DNA of 64,000 nucleotides from Scheffersomyces stipitis CBS 6054 (GCF_000209165.1 NC_009042.1:1054001-1118000), one strand, 5' to 3'. Shown: positions 17,369 through 28,227, counted from the stretch's first letter. Notes: a model not told the origin generated them from the letters alone. Numbers and translations are program-made.

Positions 17369-18595
17369 ATGGCCTCGTCCAGATCAAACGCCCGTATCAT
17401 TCGGTTTGCCATCTTCGCGCTCGTGTTGATCGGCTGCGGCTACATCCTCACCAGAGGCTCCGCTTACAACTTCACACCACCATCTCCCGGCAACAAGGAT
17501 GCAACTCCTGTAGCCTCGGAGTCCCCCGCCGAACAGCAGGGTAAGGTGGGCCCCACACCCAAGCACTTTGACTCCAAGACTCCAGCAAAGGGAGACCAAT
17601 TGGTATTCAACAAAAACGAAAAGATCAAGGCTACCTTTGTTACCTTGGCCAGAAACTCTGATTTGTTTTCCCTTATGGACTCCATCAGATCAGTCGAAGA
17701 CAGATTCAACAATAAGTACAACTACGACTGGGTCTTCTTGAACGACCAGCCCTTTGACGAAACCTTTATTGAAACCACCACTGCCGCCTGTTCTGGTAAG
17801 ACCAAGTACGGTTTGATCCCTAAGGAGCAGTGGTCGTACCCTCCTTGGATTGACCAGGAAAAGGCTGCCCTTGCCAGAGAAAAGATGAGAGAAAAGAAGA
17901 TCATCTACGGTGGCTCTGAGCCATACAGACACATGTGTCGTTACGAATCCGGTTTCTTCTGGAGAGCTGACGAGTTGAAGGAATACGAATACTACTGGAG
18001 AGTTGAGCCTGATGTCAAGATTTACTGTGATATCAACTACGACATTTTCAAGTGGATGAAAGACAACGGAAAGGACTACTCCTTTACCATCTCGTTGCCA
18101 GAGTACAAGGAAACCATCCCAACTTTGTGGGAAACAACCAGAAAGTACATTGATGCCAACCCTCAATTCTTGGCCAAGGACAACTTGATGGAATGGATTT
18201 CTGACGATCAGGGTAAAACCTACAATGGATGTCATTTCTGGTCCAACTTTGAAATCGGTAACTTAAACTTCTACAGAGGCGATGCCTACCGTCAGTACTT
18301 CGAGCATTTGGACAAAGCTGGTGGGTTCTTCTACGAAAGATGGGGTGATGCTCCTGTGCACTCCATCGCTGCTGCTTTGTTCTTGCCCAGAGACAAGATC
18401 CACTTCTTTGAAGATGTAGGCTACTACCATGTTCCTTTCCATAACTGTCCTGTAGACAAGGAAGTTAGATTTGCCAGAAACTGTAACTGTGATCCAAACA
18501 AGGATTTCACCTGGAGAGGTTATTCGTGCACCACCAAGTACTACACTGTCAACAACTTGAAGAGACCCAAGGGTTGGGAAAAGTACACCCAATAA
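17369..18595 (+). CDS. GT15 alpha-1,2-mannosyltransferase (MNT1/MNT2/KRE2 type), downstream tandem copy
   Basis: Second Golgi mannosyltransferase of the GT15 family, 408 residues. It has an N-terminal signal anchor (about 11-28, FAIFALVLIGCGYIL), a short Pro/Ser-rich stem to about residue 80, then the full catalytic domain. Blocks match the upstream copy: FVTLARN, YNYDWVFLND, HMCRYESGFFW, WRVEPDVKIYCD, NGCHFWSNFEIGNLNF, and GGFFYERWGDAPVHSIA. The C-terminal cysteine cluster (CNCDPNKDFTWRGYSC) is also shared. Codon use is more biased to preferred codons than in the upstream copy, suggesting higher expression. Likely the product of an old tandem duplication that gave partly redundant enzymes, as for C. 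albicans MNT1/MNT2. Confidence 0.94.
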   Translation: MASSRSNARIIRFAIFALVLIGCGYILTRGSAYNFTPPSPGNKDATPVASESPAEQQGKVGPTPKHFDSKTPAKGDQLVFNKNEKIKATFVTLARNSDLFSLMDSIRSVEDRFNNKYNYDWVFLNDQPFDETFIETTTAACSGKTKYGLIPKEQWSYPPWIDQEKAALAREKMREKKIIYGGSEPYRHMCRYESGFFWRADELKEYEYYWRVEPDVKIYCDINYDIFKWMKDNGKDYSFTISLPEYKETIPTLWETTRKYIDANPQFLAKDNLMEWISDDQGKTYNGCHFWSNFEIGNLNFYRGDAYRQYFEHLDKAGGFFYERWGDAPVHSIAAALFLPRDKIHFFEDVGYYHVPFHNCPVDKEVRFARNCNCDPNKDFTWRGYSCTTKYYTVNNLKRPKGWEKYTQ

Positions 18596-20780
18596 GTACG
18601 CAACTAGCTACAGCAACTAGATAACACATGGAGACATTTACAGGTAAATCACTATAGAGAGACTTCATGAGCTGAAGAGATTCCGATGATATAGTTTATG
18701 CTACGGTTGTCGGGTGAGTGTTATCGTTAATACTCTAGTTCTACCATAGTACGTTTTGATAAATATTATAATACGAAATTTTTGTAGAGATGTAGAGTTT
18801 AGAATATAGATAGTAGTACGAAGAGAAGACGAGGCAACGAGAAAGCAGTACGCGATAGAAATGGAATCTACAGAGATTCCTCTAAAGGTTATGCTTTTGG
18901 CAGGGATTTGAAATTCGATATCCCAAGTACAGGACTTCGACTACTACTTACCAGAATGGGTATAGAGATGAGAGAGCCAGAGATAAGCAATAGGAAGAGA
19001 AGAACAATTAGACAATATGGAAGCATAAGAACGAAAGCTCGTATTCTGAGGATGTACCGATGCATTTCATCTTTAGGGATGTTTAATTTTTACTAGCACC
19101 TGGTACGAAAAGCCCGAGACCTGAATTCTCGTTAGAAACAAAGCCTATTTTTCTGGACCACAGCTCAACTTGCCAACTCCCACAGGAACGCAACTCCACA
19201 AACAAATCAGATGTCGTAAACAGAAGAACAAAGGGATGCACGCACCATTGAGCTCTTTAGAGAGCCTAGAGTACAATGGCGAGTCTTCCTTGGAAGCGGT
19301 GAATGCGAAATTTTAGAGTGTCTGATAAGTGGAAAAGTACATCTGCACGAGCATTCTAGAAAGATGGTGAGCCATCCAAGGAAACCAGCAAAGAACTTCT
19401 TTTTTATATCTGCACAGGTTGGCTGGTCTACTTGCCGAATATGGTTTCCGCGAAGAATAGAAATGAGATGGCTCCGTAGATGGTGCCATAGACAACAGAA
19501 GAGGGTTGAAAAATTCTAGGATGTGTTTCAGAATGTGACACAAAACGCACCACCTTTCAGGGAGTCTGTGACTTTCTAGCTAGATTGTTGAGCCAAGCTC
19601 CTTGCCCAAATCATGCAATTACATTTTAGATGACTTGAATTGAGTAGGAAAATCATTTTATTTTTCCTGAGTATTTCTGATTCAATGGTCATATGAACAA
19701 GATTTCATGCTCTCTACTTGCTATCTGGCTAACTCTACGTATTTTTAAGTTACAGTCCCTGATTCCTGTACAATTCTGTACCTGGCAGATCTTGCGACGC
19801 ACGCGCCGCACCGTGGTACCAAGTTTTGTTTCAGAATCAGCCAACTCGCGCTGTAGCTAGATGTTATAGGAACATCACCTAGCTTTCACTGGCAGGGCAA
19901 AGCCGGCAAAAAATGGAAACTCAAACATCAAGTAGAAATGGGAGGCTACTCCCATGGAAGGGAGCCACGTTCGGAGCACCTTGTATCGGTTTGCTGCTGG
20001 TGAAAACCCATTTGCCTCTGATTGTGTGCACATTCTCTCCCCAAACGGCCTGGCCACATTGAGTCGCTAAATCGCGAGCACGATATTGCCACCACAGGAA
20101 AAATAATGACAGAAATAGGCACACTCTGCTGAAATAATAATATTCACAACAAATAATAATTGATTTTAATTTTAGTATTAAAACTAACAACTTGCACCAA
20201 AATTTAATCCTCACTATAATCGTAGCAGGAGAGTCCGGTTTCACATCTGGAGTTTCATTCTCGTTTCGTTTCCGTCTTTGGGGCTGGCTTTCAATTCGCT
20301 TCAAAGTCGTTTTTGATTTGTCTACCTTTCTTTTCCATCCTTTCTCAGCGTTCTTCAGTTGGAAAGCCATATAAGAGGCGTGTTTAATACCTTGAAAAGG
20401 TCCGCATTCCCGTGTCAATCTTGTGAGTCTCGCTATTTTCTCGCTATTGCTATTTGCTAATTTCGCTATTGAGCAACTCAATACACAAGAGACAGAAATA
20501 CCATTTAAGAAGGCGACTGCTTAAGTTCTGAACAATATCAAAACTCGAGACTTATACGTAACTTCAAGCCTCATCAGGTCTCATTTATCAAGTCAATATT
20601 CAGATCTAAAGTGAAGCGAATTGTTCATTTATTGCACTGTTCACATTCCATCTCAATTTGACATCACTTCACACATTTCACTCCACATTTGACCATCTCG
20701 ATTTCACGATCGATTTCAATAATATTTCTACATTTCATATTTCACTATATTTTCCTAATTGTCCCTGGTAAGCTGTCAGA
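18596..20780. other. Long intergenic region upstream of the unknown 751-residue gene
   Basis: About 2.2 kb with no gene I can support. An AT-rich stretch lies at about 20130-20215. The final 300 bases before 20781 are pyrimidine-rich with many ATTTCA/CACATTT-like runs, typical of a yeast 5' leader. An upstream region this long is unusual for a housekeeping gene and suggests complex regulation of the downstream gene. Confidence 0.45.
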
Positions 20781-23036
20781 ATGTCACAAGGCCAAGTAGA
20801 TCTTCCACCAGCTGTCGCTGCCACCACTGCAACTTCTCCCACTACTTCCAATTCTCATCGCCGACCAGCTCCAGACTCGCCCACAATTGATTCTGAGCTG
20901 GCTGCTTCCCCATCGTACACTTCCTCGACGTCCGCAGCGTCTGCATCAGAACCACCCAGAAAAAGACACAGACCAAGATCGCTCGATCTTAAGTCTGGTG
21001 CTGATGATAGTTCTCATGTGGCTTTGAGAATCGTATCACCAGGCCTTCCTCCATTGAACTCTGCGGAGATGCGCTCTACCCTCAAAATTTCTCAGAGAAT
21101 TGAGCAACAGCAACGAGAACTAATTGCTTCCAGAGCAGGAGTCACAAGATCGCTTTCGACCTCAGCGTCTGCTTCTGTTCCTAGTCATATACAAAGAACG
21201 ACCGCAAGTGTAGGTACCTCTAAGTCGGCCACTCAGACTCAATTCAAGACCCAGATTAAGTCTCCTCAAAATCAAAAACATCAAAACCAATCCACTACCA
21301 TCCGGATTCAAACTCCATCCCAGCTTCTTTCTTCTAGTGCCAATTCCTCTCATCCTCTTTCGAGCAGTCCTCTCAATGAAGCAGACCTCGCTAATCTGGA
21401 GGTTGTCTCGGCCAACACGTCTATTAACGAGAACGGCTCGCCTGCTTCAGAAACCCGTTCCACAATCATCACCGTCAATGCTCAGCCAACAGCGGCTGAT
21501 GAGTTGGACAGGCTTCTGACTCCATCTTCCGCCAAAAGATTGAAACGTTCAAATGTGCCATCTCCACTTTCTATAGGTTCCCAAGACTCGGACTCTCTTA
21601 GACCGGCTATTCATTCAGCACCTATCAGAGTCTCTACAAACACCAACCGTAAACCTCATTCCACAGCTAGACCTCAAAGGGGCCAAGTGCCTCATTTACA
21701 TCACAAACATCTGGGCCCCGGCCCAATTCATGCTCCTTCGGCAAATATATACCCTCCTCAAGGTCAATATCACTATGTTGGTGGTCCATACCAACAGTAC
21801 TATGGTCCTCCAGTTGCCAAATCGCAGTTTCGCCCATTTCCCAATACACATGTGACGTATCTGTCGCTTCCTCCACTTCAGCTGGGTGGAAGCGTGCATC
21901 CCTACCAACTGGGTATTCCCATCAAAAGGTCTAGACCAATCTACCCTTATACAACAACTTCTGCGCATTTCCCTCGAGCAGTTAGATTAGCTCCCCACCC
22001 GTACCACAATCCACAGCATCATCTAATGGCTAATCAACGACAGGGACCACATCGTAGCGCATCTCCACCATTAAGATCACCTTCATCTGTAGCAAGAAGC
22101 ACACCTTCTGTGTCCTCATCTTCTCTTTCTAGTATAAATGCTTCAGCTTCTGCAACTGCTTCAGCTTCATCTTCTGGATCGGCAACTGGGCCTGGAGCCA
22201 CTGGAGCTTCTGGAACTCGTCCCAAGCCGTTTTCTGTCACGGATGTGTATCATGGTGATTTAATGAAAACTGCACCTCTCCAGTCGCAACCTTTATCTGC
22301 ACAGAGAGATTACTTTGAATCGCAGGGAAAGGCTAGAATGTCTCAGCAAGATGTAGATGACGATAGATTGCCTGTTTCTGAAGATGAAATAAGAGAAATG
22401 CAAGAAAAGTACAAAAGCAGTGAAGATTTACATGAAGAAGAAGAAGAAGAAGATGACGATGAAGAAGATGCTGCGTCCAGAACTGGTCCTTACCCAGCTG
22501 GAGCCCGAGTTCTGTATCATCACAATCCGTATCTGTATGGAGCTCCACTTGGCTATTACCTGCAACAGCAGCAGCAGGCTCAGTTGTACTACCAGCAACA
22601 AGCCGCAGCAATAGCATCTGCTAGAGCGCCTGTGCCTCAATTGCGTGCTCCTTTGACCAACCGGCTCGACACAGGGGTAAATGGAGAGGAGATCTTTGGT
22701 TCCATTAATATCATGAATGAAAGCATCTTCAACTTTCGCATTTTCAATCCTAAATCCAAGGAAGCTGAAGCTGATGACAAAGAAGTTTCTAAAGGGGAAG
22801 AGCCTAGTAAAGGAAAAGTCTCAACAACGGGAAAGGAAAATGAAATCGAAAACGACAAGGAAAAGGAAACTGCAACTGAGTCATCGAGTTCTGACCAAAA
22901 GGCCGAAGGCAGTGTTAGTCCTGAAGGAGAGAATGAAGACACTTCCGGTGATTGGTTAGCCAAGGAGAAAGATAAATTTCTCCGTATATGTGAGACCAGC
23001 TGGGACAAATTCGTCAATAGCAGAAAGCAGATGTAA
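20781..23036 (+). CDS. Low-complexity protein of unknown function with nuclear-type basic patch
   Basis: I do not recognise this 751-residue protein. It is Ser/Pro/Ala-rich and largely disordered. Visible features in order: a basic, NLS-like patch PPRKRHRPR (about 58-66); a predicted helix TLKISQRIEQQQRELIASR (about 99-117); a Pro/His/Tyr-rich region (about 290-410); a Ser/Ala tract (about 420-475); an acidic run (about 545-565); a Gln-rich tract (about 594-615). Near the end come a hydrophobic patch (NIMNESIFNFRIFN) and a charged tail ending in a possible amphipathic helix (DWLAKEKDKFLRICETSWDKF, about 723-743). The composition and 2.2-kb upstream region suit a transcriptional or cell-cycle regulator, but that is only inference. 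Start chosen at the first in-frame ATG. Confidence 0.75.
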   Translation: MSQGQVDLPPAVAATTATSPTTSNSHRRPAPDSPTIDSELAASPSYTSSTSAASASEPPRKRHRPRSLDLKSGADDSSHVALRIVSPGLPPLNSAEMRSTLKISQRIEQQQRELIASRAGVTRSLSTSASASVPSHIQRTTASVGTSKSATQTQFKTQIKSPQNQKHQNQSTTIRIQTPSQLLSSSANSSHPLSSSPLNEADLANLEVVSANTSINENGSPASETRSTIITVNAQPTAADELDRLLTPSSAKRLKRSNVPSPLSIGSQDSDSLRPAIHSAPIRVSTNTNRKPHSTARPQRGQVPHLHHKHLGPGPIHAPSANIYPPQGQYHYVGGPYQQYYGPPVAKSQFRPFPNTHVTYLSLPPLQLGGSVHPYQLGIPIKRSRPIYPYTTTSAHFPRAVRLAPHPYHNPQHHLMANQRQGPHRSASPPLRSPSSVARSTPSVSSSSLSSINASASATASASSSGSATGPGATGASGTRPKPFSVTDVYHGDLMKTAPLQSQPLSAQRDYFESQGKARMSQQDVDDDRLPVSEDEIREMQEKYKSSEDLHEEEEEEDDDEEDAASRTGPYPAGARVLYHHNPYLYGAPLGYYLQQQQQAQLYYQQQAAAIASARAPVPQLRAPLTNRLDTGVNGEEIFGSINIMNESIFNFRIFNPKSKEAEADDKEVSKGEEPSKGKVSTTGKENEIENDKEKETATESSSSDQKAEGSVSPEGENEDTSGDWLAKEKDKFLRICETSWDKFVNSRKQM

Positions 23037-23627
23037 AATGTTTGATCTGTTGTACAATATTGAATATGATGATATATCACGGAAAGATAATATGTATTTA
23101 GGAAAGATCTAATGAATTTTGGTGTAGATGCTGAGATGAGTGTAGAATAAATGGGTGCAAAAAGTCGCAGTAGAAAGGACTACTGAAATTGATATGAGTC
23201 TGGGCTAAAAGATTCAGTTTTTCATTTTTCATATTCGCAATTATAATAGATAGACTATTGTCTTAAGGTATTGTTAGATATCATACATTCAGATATAATC
23301 GTCCCATTGTGATTGCTCTACAAATACAATTACAACCTTTCCTACTGAAGCTAGTGTTAAGCTAATGTTCCATGTGCAGTCCTTTCCTGATGGCGACAAA
23401 TGTGAGAATCTTCGAATCTAAACGGTTCTTAAGACTATTCCCTTTTCTTCAACTCTGAAAGGTTAGAGGAATACATTTGCACAATAGTGACAGAGTGGAG
23501 CTTGATTTTATACAACGGTTAGTACATATATTAATAAAAACTCGATTTTCCAACAATATATCGTACTCACTTTTCATATTTCATTTTCCAATTCCATTTA
23601 GACCTTCACAATTCAGTTTCGTATGTC
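23037..23627. other. Intergenic region upstream of YTA12
   Basis: AT-rich, with no gene. A three-codon upstream ORF (ATG at 23623, stop TGA at 23632-23634) overlaps the YTA12 start codon. Confidence 0.5.
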
Positions 23628-26042
23628 ATGTTGATAAGCAATTCCGTTCGTATAATAAGAGGCACGACTTCGCCGGTGCTGGTGCGGTCTATCAATTTTG
23701 CCTCTCGTGGTTTGCTTTCTCGTAGCACTAGAAGTGGTGTTTTCAGCAAAATTCACATACCAACTTCCATAGTGAAAAATTCGCAAGTGAGGGCATTCTC
23801 ATCGCTCAACAGCCATTTACTATTCAGGAACTCCCAGATCACTCTCAAGGACAAAGAGAATGACGACAAGAAAGAGGAAAAGCCAAAGAAGAAAGAAATG
23901 GATAAAGAGGAAAAGGACTTACGCGAAGAAATCAAGGAAAGGTTAAAGAAAGAGAACCCTAAGATAGACCCCAACAATATAAAAATCTACCAGTTAGACA
24001 GTAAGACTATCGCTCGTTATGCAATCTTGTCGACAATCTTCACTGTCGTATTAACCATTTACGTTCTTTCTGGTGATCGTGAAAAGAATGAATTATCGTT
24101 CCAGGACTTCAAGACAAATTATCTTGAGAGAGGTCTCGTGACCAAGTTAACTGTGATCAACAGATTTGCTGTAGAAGCTGAATTGATTGCTGGTGCTGTT
24201 TCCGATCAAACCTTTCAGACTTTGGGTGGAACCCCAGCTGTAGTTTTCACTATTGGCTCTGTAGAATTCTTTGAGGAAGAAATGAAAATAGTTCAGGACA
24301 AGCTTGGAATCTCTGTGAACGAAAGATTGCCCATTGTTTACGAAGAACGAGGTTCATGGCTCAACTACGTATTGCCCATCTTGCCCACAGTGTTGTTAAT
24401 TGGTGGATTGTGGTATTTAACGATGAGAAGAACCACTCAGAATGGAGGTGCTGGCGGTCCTGGAGGCATCTTCAAGATAGGAAAGTCCAAGGCTAAGTTG
24501 TTTAACCAGGAAACTGAAGTCAAAATCAAGTTTAAAGACGTAGCTGGCTGTGACGAGTCGAAAGAAGAAATCATGGAATTTGTCAAGTTCTTACAAGATC
24601 CCAAGAAGTACGAGAGATTAGGTGCAAAGATTCCTAGAGGTGCCATCTTGTCTGGACCACCAGGTACTGGTAAGACTCTTTTGGCAAAAGCTACTGCTGG
24701 AGAAGCCGGAGTACCATTTTTGTCCGTGTCTGGTTCTGAATTCGTGGAAATGTTTGTAGGTGTAGGAGCTTCACGTGTTCGTGATTTGTTCAAGACCGCT
24801 AGAGAAATGGCTCCTTCGATCATTTTCGTGGATGAAATTGATGCTATTGGTAAAGAAAGAGGTAATGGAAAGATTGGAGGTAATGATGAAAGAGAAAATA
24901 CCTTGAACCAGTTGTTAGTGGAAATGGATGGTTTTGAAAGCGGAGACCATGTAGTCGTTTTGGCTGGTACCAATCGTCCAGACATCTTGGATAAAGCCTT
25001 GTTGAGACCTGGTAGATTCGACAGACATATTTCTATCGACACCCCAGACATTGATGGGCGTAAGCAAATATTTAAGGTCCATTTAGCCAAGTTGACATTG
25101 AAATGCGACGAAGACATCAAAGCTACACAAAAGGATATTGATTTTGCCAAATACCAAGAGTTGAAATCCAAAGCTATTGACGATTTGGCTGGAAGATTGA
25201 GTGCGTTGACCCCGGGCTTTGCTGGTGCTGATATTGCCAACTGTTGCAACGAAGGAGCTTTGATTGCTGCAAGAGAAGATGCCACTTCCGTAGATGTGTA
25301 CCATTTTGAACAAGCCATCGAGAGAGTAGTGGCTGGCTTAGAAAGAAAATCCCGTGTTCTCAGCTTGGAAGAAAAAAAGACTGTTGCTTATCATGAAGCC
25401 GGTCATGCTATATGTGGTTGGTTTTTAGAGTTTGCTGATCCTTTAGTGAAGGTCTCGATCATACCCAGGGGCCAAGGGGCTTTGGGATATGCGCAATACC
25501 TTCCTAAGGACCAGTACTTGATTTCCAAGGAACAGTTCATGCACAGAATGACAATGGCTTTGGGTGGAAGAGTCAGTGAAGAGCTTCACTTTGAAACTGT
25601 TACCAGTGGAGCTTCCGACGACTTCAAAAAGGTCACACAAATGGCTCAACAGATGGTGTTGAAGTTGGGAATGTCCGAGAGTCTTGGAAATATCTGCTAT
25701 GAATCCGGAGATGACGGTAACGGGTTCAAAGTTCACAACAGCTACTCTGAGTCTACAGCCAGGCTAATTGACACTGAAATTAAAAGTTTCATTGATGAAG
25801 CTTACATTGCCTGTCACAAATTATTGACGGAAAAGATCGACTTGGTAGACAAGGTTGCTGAAGAATTGTACAAGAAGGAAGTGTTGACCAGAGAAGATAT
25901 GATCAGATTGGTGGGACCACGTCCTTTTGCCGAAAGAAACGATGCCTTCGACAAGTACATCAAGGGTACTGATGCCTTTAAAGGTAGACCACTGGCCAAG
26001 GGCAAGAAGTATGAGTTGAATGACGACGAGGCTACCGCTTGA
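23628..26042 (+). CDS. YTA12: Mitochondrial m-AAA protease subunit
   Basis: Subunit of the ATP-dependent m-AAA protease of the mitochondrial inner membrane, which degrades unassembled membrane proteins and processes partners such as MrpL32. The protein has 804 residues: an Arg/Ser-rich presequence (about 1-57), a Lys/Glu linker, membrane segments at about 129-148 and 246-265, and an AAA domain with Walker A GPPGTGKT (about 343-350), Walker [12 protein letters not shown] and an arginine finger in RPGRFDRH. An M41 peptidase domain follows, with the zinc motif HEAGH (about 588-592). Yta10 and Yta12 are similar. [14 protein letters not shown] and the ending [11 protein letters not shown] favour Yta12. 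It normally works as a hetero-hexamer with Yta10, not in this window. Only two CTG codons occur in the frame. Confidence 0.92.
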   Translation: MLISNSVRIIRGTTSPVLVRSINFASRGLLSRSTRSGVFSKIHIPTSIVKNSQVRAFSSLNSHLLFRNSQITLKDKENDDKKEEKPKKKEMDKEEKDLREEIKERLKKENPKIDPNNIKIYQLDSKTIARYAILSTIFTVVLTIYVLSGDREKNELSFQDFKTNYLERGLVTKLTVINRFAVEAELIAGAVSDQTFQTLGGTPAVVFTIGSVEFFEEEMKIVQDKLGISVNERLPIVYEERGSWLNYVLPILPTVLLIGGLWYLTMRRTTQNGGAGGPGGIFKIGKSKAKLFNQETEVKIKFKDVAGCDESKEEIMEFVKFLQDPKKYERLGAKIPRGAILSGPPGTGKTLLAKATAGEAGVPFLSVSGSEFVEMFVGVGASRVRDLFKTAREMAPSIIFVDEIDAIGKERGNGKIGGNDERENTLNQLLVEMDGFESGDHVVVLAGTNRPDILDKALLRPGRFDRHISIDTPDIDGRKQIFKVHLAKLTLKCDEDIKATQKDIDFAKYQELKSKAIDDLAGRLSALTPGFAGADIANCCNEGALIAAREDATSVDVYHFEQAIERVVAGLERKSRVLSLEEKKTVAYHEAGHAICGWFLEFADPLVKVSIIPRGQGALGYAQYLPKDQYLISKEQFMHRMTMALGGRVSEELHFETVTSGASDDFKKVTQMAQQMVLKLGMSESLGNICYESGDDGNGFKVHNSYSESTARLIDTEIKSFIDEAYIACHKLLTEKIDLVDKVAEELYKKEVLTREDMIRLVGPRPFAERNDAFDKYIKGTDAFKGRPLAKGKKYELNDDEATA

Positions 26043-26151
26043 ATATTCGTATATATTCGAAATGTTCCTGTAAATAGACAAAATTAGTACATTTCTAATT
26101 ATCCAAAAATATCATTACATATATATACACTAAATATAACATTTTCTGTAT

Positions 26152-28227
26152 CTAGTTTGAAAACAATTCTTCTATGGATTCATACCCTTCAAAACTAACC
26201 TCTGGAGCCAAGTCTGATACTTCCAATGAATGGTCAAACTTGGGTGTTTGAGTGATGGTGACTTGTCTTGTCTGTTTCACTGGCAATGAGTAGAGAGTTT
26301 CATTATGTACATGATTAAGCTCTTTGATTTTGTCATCGTCTGTTTCTTCGTTGCCTGTTTCATCGTTGCCTACTTCTTTATCACTTGCTTCTTCATCGCT
26401 TGCTTCTTCATCGCCCGTTTCTTCATCGCCCGTTTCTTCATCGCCCGTTTCTTCAATACCATCTTCTTCGACATCCGTATTTTCATCATCTGCTGGACTA
26501 TCAAAGTCATCATTATCGCTGAATAGTACGTTAATATCATCACTGAATATCAAACCTTTGTCAAGTGAATTCGTATCATAATGCTCTCGTTTAATATGGT
26601 TACTTGCTTTCGCCTCTGCATCATTTCTATGTTCAGTGAACTTAAATCCTGTTTCTGGTTCGATGTGATGTCCCTGTTTAATAAAGTGTGCTCTCCATTC
26701 CAAATATCCACCTTCTGTTATATACCCACAGCCCAATAGAGGGCACAATAGTACTTGTGTCCGCCATGAGCATTGACTAGTTTCAGCATTTTCATGCTCT
26801 GATAGGTCCTCCTCTGTAAGAAAGAAACGCTGGCATTTCCTGCCACAGTCAAGTCTTGAACAATCAAAGACTTGGCCATTACTGGAACTTGGAAGAGGAG
26901 GAATAGCATACGTAATAGGAAAATGCTTTAAGACCTTGTCACGTTCATCAGTTGAAATTGTCAAACCACTGTTATTCTCTTCTCGTGATTCTACAGGGTA
27001 TCCTAGCAGATACAATTCTAGTGAATGTTTCAATAGTAGATGACTCTGATATAGGAGTTTGTTCCCTGTACAATATGAGCAACCGAAAAAAGCACACTCG
27101 TAAATAGTACCCTGTTCGCCACGCTGTTTAAGAAAGTAAGGCTCGCTGATTATCAGATACTCATCATCAAAACTGTCTGAGTCTGAGCTTTCTTCTTTAT
27201 CTTGTTGTGAGTCTGAACGAGTCTTACAATTATATGACAATTTGTGCTGGTTTGGATCAGTATCAAATTCATTCATAAGAAGGTCATTTTCCAGTGATTC
27301 TACTTGTGACGTTTGAGACGTTTCACTCTCGAGATCGTCGTCAGATTGGACAAATGAAAGTTCTGTCTCTACGGAAGCTGTACGTGAAGAACTAACCAAT
27401 TTCCTGGCGTCTTGCCTAGTTGGCGATAATTCAAAGTACGAACCACGCTTAATTGCTTCTGGTTTGGGAGATGAAGAGTCTAGATGTATACTATGTGACG
27501 GTATTCTTTTCTTTGTAGGTGAATCATATTCGCTTCTAACTGGACTTGACAGTCTTGACCCAATGACTGGTTTTGACTTAGATTTTTTTGTAGGCGAAGG
27601 ATTCAATTGGAGAAGATTATCTTCTAACGGTGCTCGCTTGAGGCGGTTTGAGCCATTATCGTAGTTGTAATCGCTGTTACTATGTATATGAAACAAATTT
27701 TGTTGTTTGAGTCTAAGTTTCAATTCTCTTTTCCTTTCCTTTTTTGTAACTTCTCGTTTCCTCATTCGTGAGAAATCCTTATCGATATCGTATGACATGG
27801 CCCAGATATTACCGTCAATATTGACGTTTCCCATTCGTCCATTTCCATCATGTAACGACCTCAAATGGCCATTGTCTACCACGATTTTTCCCGTGGCTAG
27901 GTCTATCTCGTCGCTTTCCTTTTCATCGTCTATAGACGAATACTTAGCAAGTATTTCTTCCCATTTAGTTCTGAACTTTTGTGAGCTCTTTGTTTTTAAT
28001 CTATGAAGTTCTTCTTGGAATTCCGTTTCGTCACGATAGACTCTGCCATCACTATGTAGACTGCCAAGCAGTCTTTCCTGGTCTGACAGACCAGACTCAG
28101 ACTCAGACTCAAGTGCGATCAGAGGCTCTATTTTCTGTGGTTCATAGCGAGTCTCAGGAAAGATCTCAGAAAGTGAAAAGCTGGAAGCTGGGCTCAGATC
28201 CGAAGTTGAATCTGAAGCATCTGCCAT
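26152..28227 (-). CDS. SCM3: Centromeric histone chaperone Scm3/HJURP family, with C2H2-like fingers
   Basis: Scm3/HJURP chaperone that deposits CENP-A (Cse4) at centromeres. The diagnostic block is DEIDLATGKIVVDNGHLRSL (106-125), preceded by a helix (about 69-97) and followed by a basic helix (about 152-176), as in fungal Scm3. The 691-residue protein is much larger than the core. It adds C2H2-like zinc-binding clusters: C378/C383/H396/H401, C495/C500/H514/H520, and a Cys/His-rich segment at 456-486. An acidic repeat region (588-630, EETGD/EEASD units) is encoded by a 15-bp tandem repeat. Other fungal Scm3 proteins also carry extra DNA-binding modules. Convergent with YTA12 (109 bases apart). 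The start ATG begins a Ser/Asp-rich disordered segment. Confidence 0.88.
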   Translation of the reverse strand: MADASDSTSDLSPASSFSLSEIFPETRYEPQKIEPLIALESESESGLSDQERLLGSLHSDGRVYRDETEFQEELHRLKTKSSQKFRTKWEEILAKYSSIDDEKESDEIDLATGKIVVDNGHLRSLHDGNGRMGNVNIDGNIWAMSYDIDKDFSRMRKREVTKKERKRELKLRLKQQNLFHIHSNSDYNYDNGSNRLKRAPLEDNLLQLNPSPTKKSKSKPVIGSRLSSPVRSEYDSPTKKRIPSHSIHLDSSSPKPEAIKRGSYFELSPTRQDARKLVSSSRTASVETELSFVQSDDDLESETSQTSQVESLENDLLMNEFDTDPNQHKLSYNCKTRSDSQQDKEESSDSDSFDDEYLIISEPYFLKQRGEQGTIYECAFFGCSYCTGNKLLYQSHLLLKHSLELYLLGYPVESREENNSGLTISTDERDKVLKHFPITYAIPPLPSSSNGQVFDCSRLDCGRKCQRFFLTEEDLSEHENAETSQCSWRTQVLLCPLLGCGYITEGGYLEWRAHFIKQGHHIEPETGFKFTEHRNDAEAKASNHIKREHYDTNSLDKGLIFSDDINVLFSDNDDFDSPADDENTDVEEDGIEETGDEETGDEETGDEEASDEEASDKEVGNDETGNEETDDDKIKELNHVHNETLYSLPVKQTRQVTITQTPKFDHSLEVSDLAPEVSFEGYESIEELFSN
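26344..26463. repeat. 15-bp coding minisatellite inside SCM3
   Basis: TTCTTCATCGCCCGT is present in three exact copies (26404-26448) flanked by degenerate copies, about eight units in all. In the SCM3 frame it encodes acidic EETGD/EEASD units. Confidence 0.85.

Noticed and set aside
24437..25318. Long minus-strand open frame inside YTA12
   Set aside because: Antisense shadow of a strongly conserved gene; its composition mirrors the coding strand and no family signature is present.
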